DNA of 40,435 nt from Ruminococcus sp. (lineage in GTDB: Bacteria; Bacillota; Clostridia; Oscillospirales; Ruminococcaceae), in assembly GCF_017650195.1 (NCBI RefSeq), contig NZ_JAGCFH010000035.1, positions 1-40,435 on the forward strand, given 5' to 3'. Of this stretch, positions 24,013 to 32,546 are shown in pieces. The notes below the pieces were generated by a model. It was not told where the DNA came from, ran no database searches, and was given only the letters and a program-made list of their open reading frames with translations. Made by a program: the position numbers and the translations under genes. Numbering within the stretch: position 1 is the stretch's first letter; the number at the start of each line of letters is the position of its first letter.

Positions 24013-26196
24013 TCAATACTTTTTTGTGCTGAGGACCCTGACTGAGTTTAGTATACACAGCATTGCCGCTCCGGAATCTGCAAAAACAGCAAACCACATA
24101 TTGGGATGTCCGATAAGTCCGAGTATCAGGACTATCGCCTTTACAGTCAGTGCGAATATAATGTTCTCGTAAGCTATGCGCATCGTTTTGTCAGCGATAT
24201 TTTTGGCTTTTACGACTGACTCCGGCTCCGGATTCATGAATACAGCGTCCGCGGCTTCAAGGGCAAGGTCTGAACCGTTCTGCATTGCGCCGCCCACATC
24301 TGCTCCTGCAAGTACAGGTCCGTCGTTGAAGCCGTCGCCAACAAACATCACAGGTCCGGTCTCTTTGCGAATACGCTCTATCTCAGCGAGCTTACCGTCG
24401 GGGAGCAGGTCTCCCTTGACAGAATCTATGCCGATATTCTTTGCTGCTGCCGAAGCGTTTTCGGTCTTGTCGCCGGTGAGCATAAATGTCTTTATACCCA
24501 TTCTTTTAAGTCTTGAAACAGCGGATGCGGAGGTTTTCTTTATCGTATCGGAAACAACTATCCTGCCTTCTGCTTTACCGTCGACTGTTACATATACGAC
24601 GCTGCCGGAAGGTATATCATCAGCGGGAAGAGCTATGCCGTTTTCTGCCATAAGACGGTGATTTCCGCAGAGCACGCATCTGCCGTCTATTACGGCTGTA
24701 ACTCCCTGTCCGGCTTTTTCTGCTGATTTTTCCGGAGAGATGAGCTCAATACCATTAATGTGGCAGTGGCTTACTATACTTTCGGCAACAGGGTGTGTCG
24801 AACACTGTTCACAGCTGCCGCTAAGCATGAGAAGTTCATTTTCGCTCATATTGCCGTAGGATTTTATATCCGTAACATCGAAGCTGCCGTTTGTAAGGGT
24901 TCCTGTCTTGTCAAATGCAACGGCCTTTATTTTGCCGAGAGCTTCGATGGCACTTCCGCTCTTGAAGAGTATACCAAGCTTGGAAGCAGCGCCTATACCT
25001 GAGAAATACGCAAGCGGTACGCTGAGTACAAGTGCGCAGGGGCAGCTGATTACAAGGAAGGTAAGAGCGGAATATATCCACTTGCTCCATTCGCCTGTAA
25101 CAAGGGATGGGATTATCGCTGTAAGAAGAGCTGTTGTTATGACGATAGGAGTATATATCTTTGCGAAACGGGTAATAAAACGGTCGATATGAGGCTTGGA
25201 GGCTGACGCATTCTCGACCGCTTCCGCTATCCTGGATATCATTGAGTCAGCGGCGGCGGCAGTAGTACGCAGCGTTAATGTCTCCGAGAGGTTTATACAG
25301 CCTGAAAGTACGCTGTCACCGCTGCGGACAGACAACGGTACCGGTTCGCCGTTTACAGCTGAGGTGTCTATCCTTGACTCTCCCGATTCTATAATACCGT
25401 CAGCAGCGATACGTTCTCCTGCCTTTATCCTGAGTATGTCTCCGATCTGAATGTCGTCTGAGCTGATATGCACGAATTCACCATTGCGCATAACTTCCGC
25501 TTCTTCCACTTTAAGAGCGGCGACATCAGTAATAGCCCTGCGGCTTCTTGAAACGGCATAGTCCTCAAATAATTCGCCTATCCTGAAAAACAGGACGACT
25601 CCGACTGCTTCGGCGTACTCTCCGAGAGCAAAGGCACCTACCGTAGCAATGAACATGAGAAAATTCTCGTCAAAGAAGTTCTTTATTCTGATATTCCTGA
25701 TAGTTGCAATGATTATGCTGTATCCGAGTACGAGGTATGCAGCGGCATACAGAGCGATGGCAAGAGGCTTTATATCAGTAACTCTGCCGGATATGACAGC
25801 AGCTGTGAATAATAATATCCCTGCTACAATAGTGAAAAGCTCACCTGCAGGTAGAGAATTCTTTTCAATATGCTCATGTTCATGGTGGTTATGCTCATGT
25901 TCGTGATCGTGACCGCAGCAGCATTCTTCATCGTGACCATGATGATGTGAATGCTCATGGTGATGATGGTGGTGCTCATGCCCGGCAGGAGAGATGACCA
26001 CGCCCGCTTCTATTGAATTAGCGACTGTATTTATCTTTTCGACGAGTTCATCGGTTATATCGCCTCTGATCCTGATTTTTTTCAGAGGATAGTTAAGTGT
26101 TGCCGATTCAACGCCATCTATCTTATTTATTGCAGCTTCTATTTTAGCGCCGCAGTGTGCGCAGTCCAGATTGATTACAGAAAAATCCTTTTCCAT
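24013..26196 (-). CDS. Heavy-metal P1B-type ATPase (Zn/Cd/Co exporter, ZntA/CadA-like)
   Basis: A 727-aa membrane pump. The N-terminal HMA domain has a Cys12-x2-Cys15 metal site (LDCAHCG). Residues 73-109 are a His-rich linker with three consecutive Cys. Eight membrane helices are expected. The CPC metal site is at 385-387 (ISCPCAL), the phosphorylated Asp429 in DKTGTLTNG, the P1B His-Pro in STHPVAES, then MLTGDKTENA and GDGFNDGPVLAGADVG. CPC plus His-rich linker fits the Zn2+/Cd2+/Pb2+ or Co2+ branch better than copper. It is monocistronic, with a strong promoter, an ArsR/SmtB-type operator over the start and a terminator. It probably exports excess zinc or cadmium; metal identity is inferred. 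Confidence 0.93.
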   Translation of the reverse strand: MEKDFSVINLDCAHCGAKIEAAINKIDGVESATLNYPLKKIRIRGDITDELVEKINTVANSIEAGVVISPAGHEHHHHHHEHSHHHGHDEECCCGHDHEHEHNHHEHEHIEKNSLPAGELFTIVAGILLFTAAVISGRVTDIKPLAIALYAAAYLVLGYSIIIATIRNIRIKNFFDENFLMFIATVGAFALGEYAEAVGVVLFFRIGELFEDYAVSRSRRAITDVAALKVEEAEVMRNGEFVHISSDDIQIGDILRIKAGERIAADGIIESGESRIDTSAVNGEPVPLSVRSGDSVLSGCINLSETLTLRTTAAAADSMISRIAEAVENASASKPHIDRFITRFAKIYTPIVITTALLTAIIPSLVTGEWSKWIYSALTFLVISCPCALVLSVPLAYFSGIGAASKLGILFKSGSAIEALGKIKAVAFDKTGTLTNGSFDVTDIKSYGNMSENELLMLSGSCEQCSTHPVAESIVSHCHINGIELISPEKSAEKAGQGVTAVIDGRCVLCGNHRLMAENGIALPADDIPSGSVVYVTVDGKAEGRIVVSDTIKKTSASAVSRLKRMGIKTFMLTGDKTENASAAAKNIGIDSVKGDLLPDGKLAEIERIRKETGPVMFVGDGFNDGPVLAGADVGGAMQNGSDLALEAADAVFMNPEPESVVKAKNIADKTMRIAYENIIFALTVKAIVLILGLIGHPNMWFAVFADSGAAMLCILNSVRVLSTKKY

Positions 26197-26215
26197 AAGA
26201 TCACTGTCCTTTCAT

Positions 26216-26235
26216 ATATGAATACTTGTTCATAT
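26216..26235. promoter_or_regulatory. ArsR/SmtB-family operator at the P-type ATPase start site
   Basis: ATATGAA (26216-26222), six bases, TTCATAT (26229-26235): a 20-bp dyad that matches the imperfect TGAA...TTCA core of SmtB/CzrA/ZiaR sites. It begins four bases past the minus-strand -10 and covers the predicted transcript start, a repressing position. No arsR gene is within the window. Confidence 0.7.
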
Positions 26236-26239
26236 GATT

Positions 26240-26268
26240 AATATATCACAACTTAGAGGATTTGTCAA
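26240..26268 (-). promoter_or_regulatory. Sigma-A promoter of the P-type ATPase
   Basis: Minus strand TTGACA (26268-26263), 17-bp spacer, TATATT (26245-26240) preceded by TGA. Near consensus, so expression probably depends on the adjacent operator. Confidence 0.8.
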
Positions 26269-26318
26269 TAGGGAAAGTGTTCTTTTTGAATTCAACCGAT
26301 AAATCAAAGATAAAAAAA

Positions 26319-26355
26319 TTCGTAAATCGCGCTGCTGCGCGATCTGAAAGAACGA
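26319..26355 (-). terminator. Hairpin with minus-strand T tract between the MATE and ATPase genes
   Basis: The inner perfect stem ATCGCGC (26326-26332) and GCGCGAT (26337-26343) with a TGCT loop is flanked by TTCGT/ACGAA arms (26319-26323 and 26351-26355). On the minus strand it runs into seven T. It may be a second terminator for the MATE transcript, insulating the ATPase promoter. Confidence 0.5.
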
Positions 26356-26429
26356 ATAAACTTTTTGCATAGTTAACTCTGGTTAACCGCAGGGTCTTAT
26401 CAGGCAGTCCGTCTAAAGCTCAAATTGCA

Positions 26430-26462
26430 AAAAAATGCTGTCTGCGAGAGAAAGCAGACAGC
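26430..26462 (-). terminator. Intrinsic terminator of the MATE gene
   Basis: GCTGTCTGC (26437-26445) and GCAGACAGC (26454-26462) form a perfect 9-bp stem with an 8-base loop. On the minus strand it is followed by A then T-rich sequence. It lies 46 bases after the MATE stop. Confidence 0.85.
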
Positions 26463-26507
26463 GGAGGTGAGGAGTGATATGGAAATCGACTGCGGATCAG
26501 TCGAGGA

Positions 26508-27872
26508 TCATGCAGCATTAATGATTTTTTTATGCTTTATGGCAGGACGACTGAGGTTTTTTTTAAGATTGTACTCAAACGCAAGCATATTAAGAATCAT
26601 TGCTCCGATCCATGCTGAGGCCTCTGCATAAGCTGTGGCTCTGAATCCTACAATGGGGATTAGTAAGGCGATTACACCTATCCTTAGAGCCATTTCAAGA
26701 ACTCCTGATATCATAGGTACAAGGGGCTTGCCAAAGCCCTGACAGCCGTTGCGGAATACAAATAGATAATTCACTCCTATGAGGCATATTCCGCATATCG
26801 GCAGATAAGTTTTGGCTATACTTATCGGTTCAGAGCCGCTCACCATGATTCCGGCGAGCCTTGTGGGGAAGAATACCATCAGAGAACCGAGGATTACATA
26901 AGATATTGTGGCGATAGCAAGACATACATGGAGTCCTTCGCGTATTCGACTGAACTTGCCTGCGCCGTAATTCTGACTGGTGAAGGCTGACATGGCAAAG
27001 CCTGAGGTACAAGCCGGCTGCATAAAGAGAGTTGTGAACTTGCTGCAGGCTGAGTATGCCGTAGTATAAGCTACTCCGAGACCGTTGATGAAATACTGTA
27101 TCACCATACAGCCAACAGCGGTTATAGAGTTCATAAGAGCCATTGGCAGACCGTTTTTGAAAAGCTCTATATATAGCTTGCCGTTTCCGTGGAAATCATT
27201 ACTGTTTATTTCAAGTACATCGATCTTGCGTATTTTGCGCCAGCATATAAACGAGGAAACTATCTGTGATATTATAGTTGCTGCCGCAGCACCCTCAACT
27301 CCTGTTTTCAGTACGAAGATGAAGAAAGTATCGAGGATTATATTTACAGTTGTGGATATTATTATAGCTATGAATGGCGTTTTGCTGTCACCGAGTGCCC
27401 TGAGTATACAGGAACATAGATTGTAGGCGATAGTTGCTGTCAGTCCGCCGAATATACAGTATCCGTATATCAGACCATCCTGCATTATTAGTTGGTCTGT
27501 CCGCATAATGTGCAGTACAGATTTAAGGAATGATACGCTCAGTGCAGTGAGTATCACTGCTATCATCATGCAAAGAAGAAATGAAGAAGCAACTGAGCGG
27601 CGGAGCTTTGAATAATTCTTTGCGCCGAAGCTCTGCGCGATAACGACCGAAAAACCGTTAGCTAGTCCCATGGAGAATCCGAATATAAGAAATGTTAGAG
27701 GACCGATATTGCCGACAGCCGCAAGAGCTGTATCGCCGAGACCCTTGCCGACTATTGCTGTATCAACTATGCTGTACATCTGCTGTAGCATATTTGTAAG
27801 TAACATGGGAAAGTAGAATCTGAGGATAAGCGCAGTAACGCTTCCGTTTGTCAGATCATTTGCCTTTGCCAT
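26508..27872 (-). CDS. MATE-family efflux transporter
   Basis: A 454-aa polytopic membrane protein with about 12 predicted helices in two similar halves. The opening ANDLTNGSVTALILRFYFPMLLTNMLQQMYSIVDTAIVG is the classic start of NorM/DinF-type MATE proteins, as are GSGF-like SMGLANGFSVVIAQSFGAKN and LRALGDSKTP. MATE proteins export cationic drugs or metabolites using Na+ or H+ gradients; substrate unknown. Start ATG 27872, with GGAGG seven bases before. It is divergent from an AraC-type regulator across a 164-bp region with overlapping promoters, so that regulator may control it. Confidence 0.92.
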   Translation of the reverse strand: MAKANDLTNGSVTALILRFYFPMLLTNMLQQMYSIVDTAIVGKGLGDTALAAVGNIGPLTFLIFGFSMGLANGFSVVIAQSFGAKNYSKLRRSVASSFLLCMMIAVILTALSVSFLKSVLHIMRTDQLIMQDGLIYGYCIFGGLTATIAYNLCSCILRALGDSKTPFIAIIISTTVNIILDTFFIFVLKTGVEGAAAATIISQIVSSFICWRKIRKIDVLEINSNDFHGNGKLYIELFKNGLPMALMNSITAVGCMVIQYFINGLGVAYTTAYSACSKFTTLFMQPACTSGFAMSAFTSQNYGAGKFSRIREGLHVCLAIATISYVILGSLMVFFPTRLAGIMVSGSEPISIAKTYLPICGICLIGVNYLFVFRNGCQGFGKPLVPMISGVLEMALRIGVIALLIPIVGFRATAYAEASAWIGAMILNMLAFEYNLKKNLSRPAIKHKKIINAA

Positions 27873-27943
27873 ATAAACGCCTCCATAAACGCTGTTCTAT
27901 TTTGTATCTTTCTTGTGATTATTATAATCAATGGCATTAAGAA

Positions 27944-27973
27944 ATTATATCAGAAATATTGCATTTGTATCAA
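27944..27973 (-). promoter_or_regulatory. Probable promoter of the MATE gene
   Basis: Minus strand TTGATA (27973-27968), 18-bp spacer, TATAAT (27949-27944). A second TATAAT lies at 27926-27921. It overlaps the divergent promoter of the AraC-type gene. Confidence 0.5.
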
Positions 27974-27987
27974 AAATGAGATATAAT
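27959..27987 (+). promoter_or_regulatory. Sigma-A promoter of the AraC-headed operon
   Basis: TTGCAT (27959-27964), 17-bp spacer, TATAAT (27982-27987). Start codon 28037; leader about 43 bases. Confidence 0.75.
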
Positions 27988-28036
27988 AAGAATATCACAA
28001 ATTTTGGTAAATAAAGCAAAAACGGGAGGTAAGCTT

Positions 28037-28810
28037 ATGAAAACTGACCGCGACTTGAATTACAGGCTTTATATACAGCGCAACGATGGATTCACAAGAA
28101 GTCCCTTCGAGCGTGAGCTCAATGTTTACAGATTGATAAGGGCAGGCGATACAGAAGCTGTTAGGGAGCTGTTTGAAAAGCTACGCAGTACTTTCTTTGT
28201 TGGAAAGGGCACTCTATCCGAAGACCCTGTACGAAATACAATGTACCATTTTGTCACATCTGTGGCAATGGTGTCGCGTTTCTGTGTTGAGGGCGGTCTT
28301 GGTCACGATACTGCCTATACTCTGAGCGATATATACATACAGCGTGCAGACAAGCTTAACGATGTGGAAAAGATTGTCGATCTTTTCCTTGAGATGCAGC
28401 TTGATTTTGCGGAGCGCATGAAAACTCTGAAAAAAGAGAACGTAATATCTATCCATGTAAGGAAATGCATTGACTATATCTATGAGCATCTCCATGAGGA
28501 GCTTACACTGAAGGTGCTTTCGGACCAGACAGGACTTAATCCATCCTACTTATCGAAGCTGTTTTCGAGGGAAACAGGAATGAGCGTGAAATCCTTCATT
28601 ATTAAAGCCAAAGTCGCTACTGCTGAAAACCTGCTTACGGATTCCGAGTTTTCGTGCCTTGATATTTCGCTCGCCCTTGGCTTTTCGTCTCAGAGCGCAT
28701 TTATAAGCGTTTTCAGGAAGGAAAAGGGCATGACTCCAAAAAAATACAGGGAACAGTACTATTTAAAGGTGCTCGATGAAAAGGAAAACAGGAGAAAGTT
28801 ACAGAAATGA
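28037..28810 (+). CDS. AraC-family transcriptional regulator
   Basis: A 257-aa DNA-binding protein. The C-terminal 100 residues form the double helix-turn-helix: CIDYIYEHLHEELTLKVLSDQTGLNPSYLSKLFSRETG, then LDISLALGFSSQSAFISVFRKEKGMTPKKYRE, a textbook AraC signature. The N-terminal 150 residues are all-helical with no cupin or receiver pattern; a similar layout (YRLIRAGD..., repeated helical segments) is found in YesN-like regulators of Clostridia. Start ATG 28037, with GGGAGG seven bases before. Its stop overlaps the following gene by four bases (ATGA). It is divergent from the MATE gene. Confidence 0.9.
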   Translation: MKTDRDLNYRLYIQRNDGFTRSPFERELNVYRLIRAGDTEAVRELFEKLRSTFFVGKGTLSEDPVRNTMYHFVTSVAMVSRFCVEGGLGHDTAYTLSDIYIQRADKLNDVEKIVDLFLEMQLDFAERMKTLKKENVISIHVRKCIDYIYEHLHEELTLKVLSDQTGLNPSYLSKLFSRETGMSVKSFIIKAKVATAENLLTDSEFSCLDISLALGFSSQSAFISVFRKEKGMTPKKYREQYYLKVLDEKENRRKLQK

Positions 28811-30447
28811 ATATGAAAACTCAGAAAAATGATCTTATAATGAGCTGCATAGTTACTTTAATATTTACTGTAGTTGTCATCATCGGGCTCTGCTTTCACG
28901 AGACATGGTATGATGAGGCTCAGGCTTATCTTATTGCAAGGGACGCCTCACTTCATGATATAATGTTTTACCTTACTCATTATGAGGGACATCCGCCTTT
29001 ATGGCATCTTATGCTTAAGGTTGCACATTTGCTTGGACTTCCGTACCCTCTGGCGCTAAAATCCGTACAGTTTATATGCTATGAGGCTGTGCTGATAATG
29101 ATAGAGTTTTTTTCGCCGTTTAGAAGACCGGCAAAGATCATTATCCCTATGAGTTTCTTCATCTTATATCAGTATGGCGTTACGTCAAGGCCATATATTC
29201 TGCTCTTATTTGCAACGCTTGCTGCGGCAGCAGCTTACAGGGACAGAAAGAAAAAGCCTGTTCGCTATACACTTGCGCTGATACTTATGTGTCTATGTCA
29301 TTCCTATGGTATTGCCCTTGCAGGTGGTATAGTTGTTGCAGACATGGTGGGCGAAGCAATAAGACAGCGGAGCGTTGTAAAATGTATACGTGATATTTTT
29401 AAGAGCAGGAAGCTCCTTGTATGTTATATAATTCTTCTTATAATAGCAGTGCTTACAATTGCTGATATAATGCCGTACTCTGATACCTTCGGCACAACTG
29501 TAGTAAACAGAAGAAACCACAGTGTTTTTGCTCTGTTTTTGCAGTGCTGGTTCTTTATCCCGGCCGAGGCGCTTATAACTTCATTTTCGTCAGAGGTCAT
29601 CAGTATGCAGATGGAGGTCAATCCCTTTCAGGATATGTTCGGAGCGGCTGTTGTTTCAGTCATCGTGTGGGCTCTGCTCACTAGAATATGCTACAGGAGA
29701 AAAATGATAGCGGAAATGATAATACCATATTTCTGTATTTCGGTACTCCTTACTTCATATTCATATCCGCATCATTTCGGTACGTTTTTAATGTATCTGC
29801 TCTTTATTCTGTGGACAGCTTCGGATATTGAACCCATAAAGCTCAGTGAGTTTACAGAGCCACTGAAAAAGGCGGGCATTTCCGAAAAGCTTTCAAAAAG
29901 AGTTGCAGTTATCGGTGTGACGGCGTTTGCAGCGGTTAATCTCTACTGGGACGGATTCAGCTTCTATCGTGAGATAACAGGCGCTTATGACGCCTCAGCC
30001 GGCCTTGCGGACTGGATAAAGGAAAACGGTCTTGAAGGCAGAAAAATCATGACTGCATGGCTAAATGATGATACTCACATGTATTCGGCTTCAGCAATGG
30101 CCTCAGAGGCTTATTTTGAAAAAAACATCTATTATAACATATATAACGACAAGAGCTACATATCCCATATCATTGCCGGACAGAAGGAGAACGAGGAATA
30201 TGAGGATATGATAAGATCAACCGGTGCTCCTGAATTCATAGTATGCGATGCTCCAAGAGAGACTATAAATATCTGCATGATCGGCGGATTTGATGAAAAG
30301 TTCATTGCAGAAGCATATTATGGAAAAGCAGGACGTATCTTCAAGGATAAGGAAGAAATGTGCGACGTATGGGTATACTGCACAAAAGACACCTATAAGG
30401 AGCTTTACGGAAAAGACTATGTTGTACCGTCATATAAGGAAGGCTGA
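28807..30447 (+). CDS. Polytopic membrane protein, GT-C glycosyltransferase-like
   Basis: A 546-aa protein with about 9-10 membrane segments. The first external loop contains HETWYDEAQAYLIARD and, further on, HYEGHPPLWHL. This Asp-Glu and His-Pro-Pro-(L/W) arrangement is seen in GT-C enzymes of the ArnT/PMT/GT39 type and in DUF2029-like relatives, where the acidic pair binds lipid-phosphate sugar. The C-terminal 150 residues are soluble and extracytoplasmic. A lipid-linked sugar transferase is likely; donor and acceptor are unknown. It overlaps the AraC gene by four bases and sfsA by 29. Confidence 0.7.
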   Translation: MNMKTQKNDLIMSCIVTLIFTVVVIIGLCFHETWYDEAQAYLIARDASLHDIMFYLTHYEGHPPLWHLMLKVAHLLGLPYPLALKSVQFICYEAVLIMIEFFSPFRRPAKIIIPMSFFILYQYGVTSRPYILLLFATLAAAAAYRDRKKKPVRYTLALILMCLCHSYGIALAGGIVVADMVGEAIRQRSVVKCIRDIFKSRKLLVCYIILLIIAVLTIADIMPYSDTFGTTVVNRRNHSVFALFLQCWFFIPAEALITSFSSEVISMQMEVNPFQDMFGAAVVSVIVWALLTRICYRRKMIAEMIIPYFCISVLLTSYSYPHHFGTFLMYLLFILWTASDIEPIKLSEFTEPLKKAGISEKLSKRVAVIGVTAFAAVNLYWDGFSFYREITGAYDASAGLADWIKENGLEGRKIMTAWLNDDTHMYSASAMASEAYFEKNIYYNIYNDKSYISHIIAGQKENEEYEDMIRSTGAPEFIVCDAPRETINICMIGGFDEKFIAEAYYGKAGRIFKDKEEMCDVWVYCTKDTYKELYGKDYVVPSYKEG

Positions 30448-31147
30448 GTTCATAGAGCGTCCGAATCGTTTCATAGCTAGGGTACGTATAGACGGACGCA
30501 TAGAAGAGGTACACGTAAAGAATACGGGAAGGTGTAGGGAGCTTCTTGCAAAGGGATGTACCGTTTATCTTGAAAAGTCAGACAATCCTGCACGCAGGAC
30601 GGGATATGACCTTGTGGCTGTGGAAAAGGTCCGCAACGGCAAAGATAATCTTCTGGTGAATATGGATTCACAGATACCAAATGCCACGGTTGAGGAATGG
30701 CTGAGGCGCGGAGAGCTTTTCTCCGCAGACGCGGTGATAAAGCGAGAGTATACCTACAGAGCATCACGGTTTGATTTCTGCATAGAGGACAATGGTAGGA
30801 TATCTTTCCTTGAAGTCAAGGGCGTCACTCTTGAATATGACGGAGTTGCTTTCTTTCCGGACGCTCCTACCGAACGCGGATTAAAGCACATCAACGAGCT
30901 TATTAAAGCTCATAGGGAAGGCTTCGGCGCTTATGTGCTCTTTGTTATACAGATGAAGGATATCTATGAATTCAGACCTAATGATGTTACTCATAAAGCC
31001 TTTGGCGACGCTCTCAGGAGAGCTCAGCTCGAAGGTGTGGAGCTGCTGGCGTATGACTGCATTGTCACGCCGGAAAGCATAGCAATTGATAAACCTGTAC
31101 GAATCATTACGGAGAGATACGATGAACTGGAAAAAATTATTATGTGA
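30419..31147 (+). CDS. sfsA: SfsA-family protein (sugar fermentation stimulation protein)
   Basis: A 242-aa protein. Motifs FIERPNRFIARVRI near the start, HVKNTGRCRELL, NPARRTGYDLVAV, VNMDSQIPN, FDFCIEDNGRISFLEVKGVTLEYDGVAFFPDAPTERGLKHI and FVIQMKD are all SfsA-specific. The D...E.K (FLEVKG) arrangement is of the PD-(D/E)xK nuclease fold, and the N-terminal domain is OB-like. E. coli SfsA affects maltose metabolism; biochemical role still uncertain. ATG 30419, within the upstream gene, gives the family N-terminus; nearest AGGAG is 16 bases before, so reinitiation or coupling is likely. It overlaps dgt by 26 bases. Confidence 0.92.
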   Translation: MLYRHIRKAEFIERPNRFIARVRIDGRIEEVHVKNTGRCRELLAKGCTVYLEKSDNPARRTGYDLVAVEKVRNGKDNLLVNMDSQIPNATVEEWLRRGELFSADAVIKREYTYRASRFDFCIEDNGRISFLEVKGVTLEYDGVAFFPDAPTERGLKHINELIKAHREGFGAYVLFVIQMKDIYEFRPNDVTHKAFGDALRRAQLEGVELLAYDCIVTPESIAIDKPVRIITERYDELEKIIM

Positions 31148-32546
31148 GAAAAGACGCAGAGGATATTCGACCACCTCGCTCAGCGACGACCCGAGAAACG
31201 AGTTTCAGAGGGATTATCACCGCATAATTGGGAGCGCTTCATTCAGACGCTTACAGGATAAAACACAAGTATTTCCACTTGACAGAGGAGACTTTGTGCG
31301 AACACGTCTGACCCATTCACTGGAGGTCTCCTCATTTGCAAAGTCATTGGGACAGATGATATTCCGCAAGATAACGGCTTCTGGCATAGACAGCGAGCTT
31401 GATGAACAGGATATAGAAAAAATATGCAGTATACTGGAATGTGCAGGACTTATTCATGACATCGGCAATCTGCCCTTTGGCCACTTCGGCGAGGACTATG
31501 TCCGCGGCTGGTTCAGGCGCAATCTCCCTGTTATGGAGCTTGACGGCAGGAAGCTTGCGGATATACTTAGTCCTCAGATGAGGGAGGATCTGTACCATTT
31601 CGAGGGCAATGCGCAGGCTCTCAGAATACTTACAAAACTTCACTTCCTTGTGGACGAAAACGGAATGAACCTGACCTACGGTTTGCTGAATACAGTAATC
31701 AAGTATCCCGTGCCATCAACTGCTGTAAACAAAGAAAGCGGCAATATCAAGGAAAAGAAAATGGGATACTATTATGCAGATAGGGAGATATTCGATGATA
31801 TCGTCAGCAGCACCGGAACGGTCGGTTGCCGTCATCCGCTGGCTTTTGTGCTCGAAGCTGCCGATGATATAGCCTATACGACAGCAGATATAGAGGACGC
31901 TGTGAAAAAGGGGTTTATAAGCTATAATAAGCTAGTTTCCGAGCTTAAGGGTACATATCAAGATAAATGCATGAACGACAGTGAGCGCAGTGTTCTTGAT
32001 GATGCGGTAAGCAGACTGGAATACTATTACGGACAGGCTTTGGAGAAGGACTTATCTTTACCTGAGCAGAATGCTGTTCAGCGCTGGATAATATATGTTC
32101 AAGGGGTGCTTCTGAGGTGTGCATCTCTTTCTTTTACCGATAATTACAGAGATATCATGCACGGAGAATTTCAAAAGGAGCTATTAGCAGCGTCTGACGG
32201 CCGTGTTATTGCTTTTGCCCTCAGCGATATCGCTTCCCGTTTCGTATTCTGTTCAAAGGAGATATACACTCTTGAAATAGCAGCAGGGGAGATATATGAA
32301 TTCCTCCTCAGTAAGCTTACACGGGCTGCTGTGGTATATGATACGGATAATCCTTCTTCGACCATAGATAAGCTAATAATGAAACTGGTCTCGGAGAACT
32401 ATATAAGCGCCTACAGGATCGGTTCAAAGGGCAGGAGTGATGAGGAAAAGCTTTATTTGCGGCTTATACTCGTGACTGATTTTATATGCGGTATGACAGA
32501 CGGTTATGCGAAAAAACTTTATATGGAGTTGAGCGGAATTGGCTGA
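31122..32546 (+). CDS. dgt: dGTPase-like HD-domain triphosphohydrolase
   Basis: A 474-aa enzyme expected to cleave dNTPs, especially dGTP, into deoxynucleoside and triphosphate. The N-terminus has DPRNEFQRDYHRIIGSASFRRLQDKTQVFPL and RTRLTHSLEVSSFAKSLG (first HD-metal His). The HD pair is in LIHDIGNLPFGHFGE, and the final metal Asp in EAADDIAYTTADIEDA. The start at ATG 31122 (GGAGAG seven bases before) lies inside sfsA. It overlaps the channel gene by eight bases. The role is dNTP pool control; such enzymes can also act in phage defence, but nothing here shows that. Confidence 0.92.
   Translation: MNWKKLLCEKRRRGYSTTSLSDDPRNEFQRDYHRIIGSASFRRLQDKTQVFPLDRGDFVRTRLTHSLEVSSFAKSLGQMIFRKITASGIDSELDEQDIEKICSILECAGLIHDIGNLPFGHFGEDYVRGWFRRNLPVMELDGRKLADILSPQMREDLYHFEGNAQALRILTKLHFLVDENGMNLTYGLLNTVIKYPVPSTAVNKESGNIKEKKMGYYYADREIFDDIVSSTGTVGCRHPLAFVLEAADDIAYTTADIEDAVKKGFISYNKLVSELKGTYQDKCMNDSERSVLDDAVSRLEYYYGQALEKDLSLPEQNAVQRWIIYVQGVLLRCASLSFTDNYRDIMHGEFQKELLAASDGRVIAFALSDIASRFVFCSKEIYTLEIAAGEIYEFLLSKLTRAAVVYDTDNPSSTIDKLIMKLVSENYISAYRIGSKGRSDEEKLYLRLILVTDFICGMTDGYAKKLYMELSGIG

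Noticed and set aside
26480..26631. Short plus-strand frame after GGAGGTGAGGAG
   Set aside because: Good ribosome-like sequence but it runs antisense to the MATE 3' end, with no promoter and low-complexity content.
31122..32546. dGTPase as part of a defence system
   Set aside because: Housekeeping dGTPases look the same and the neighbours are not defence genes.
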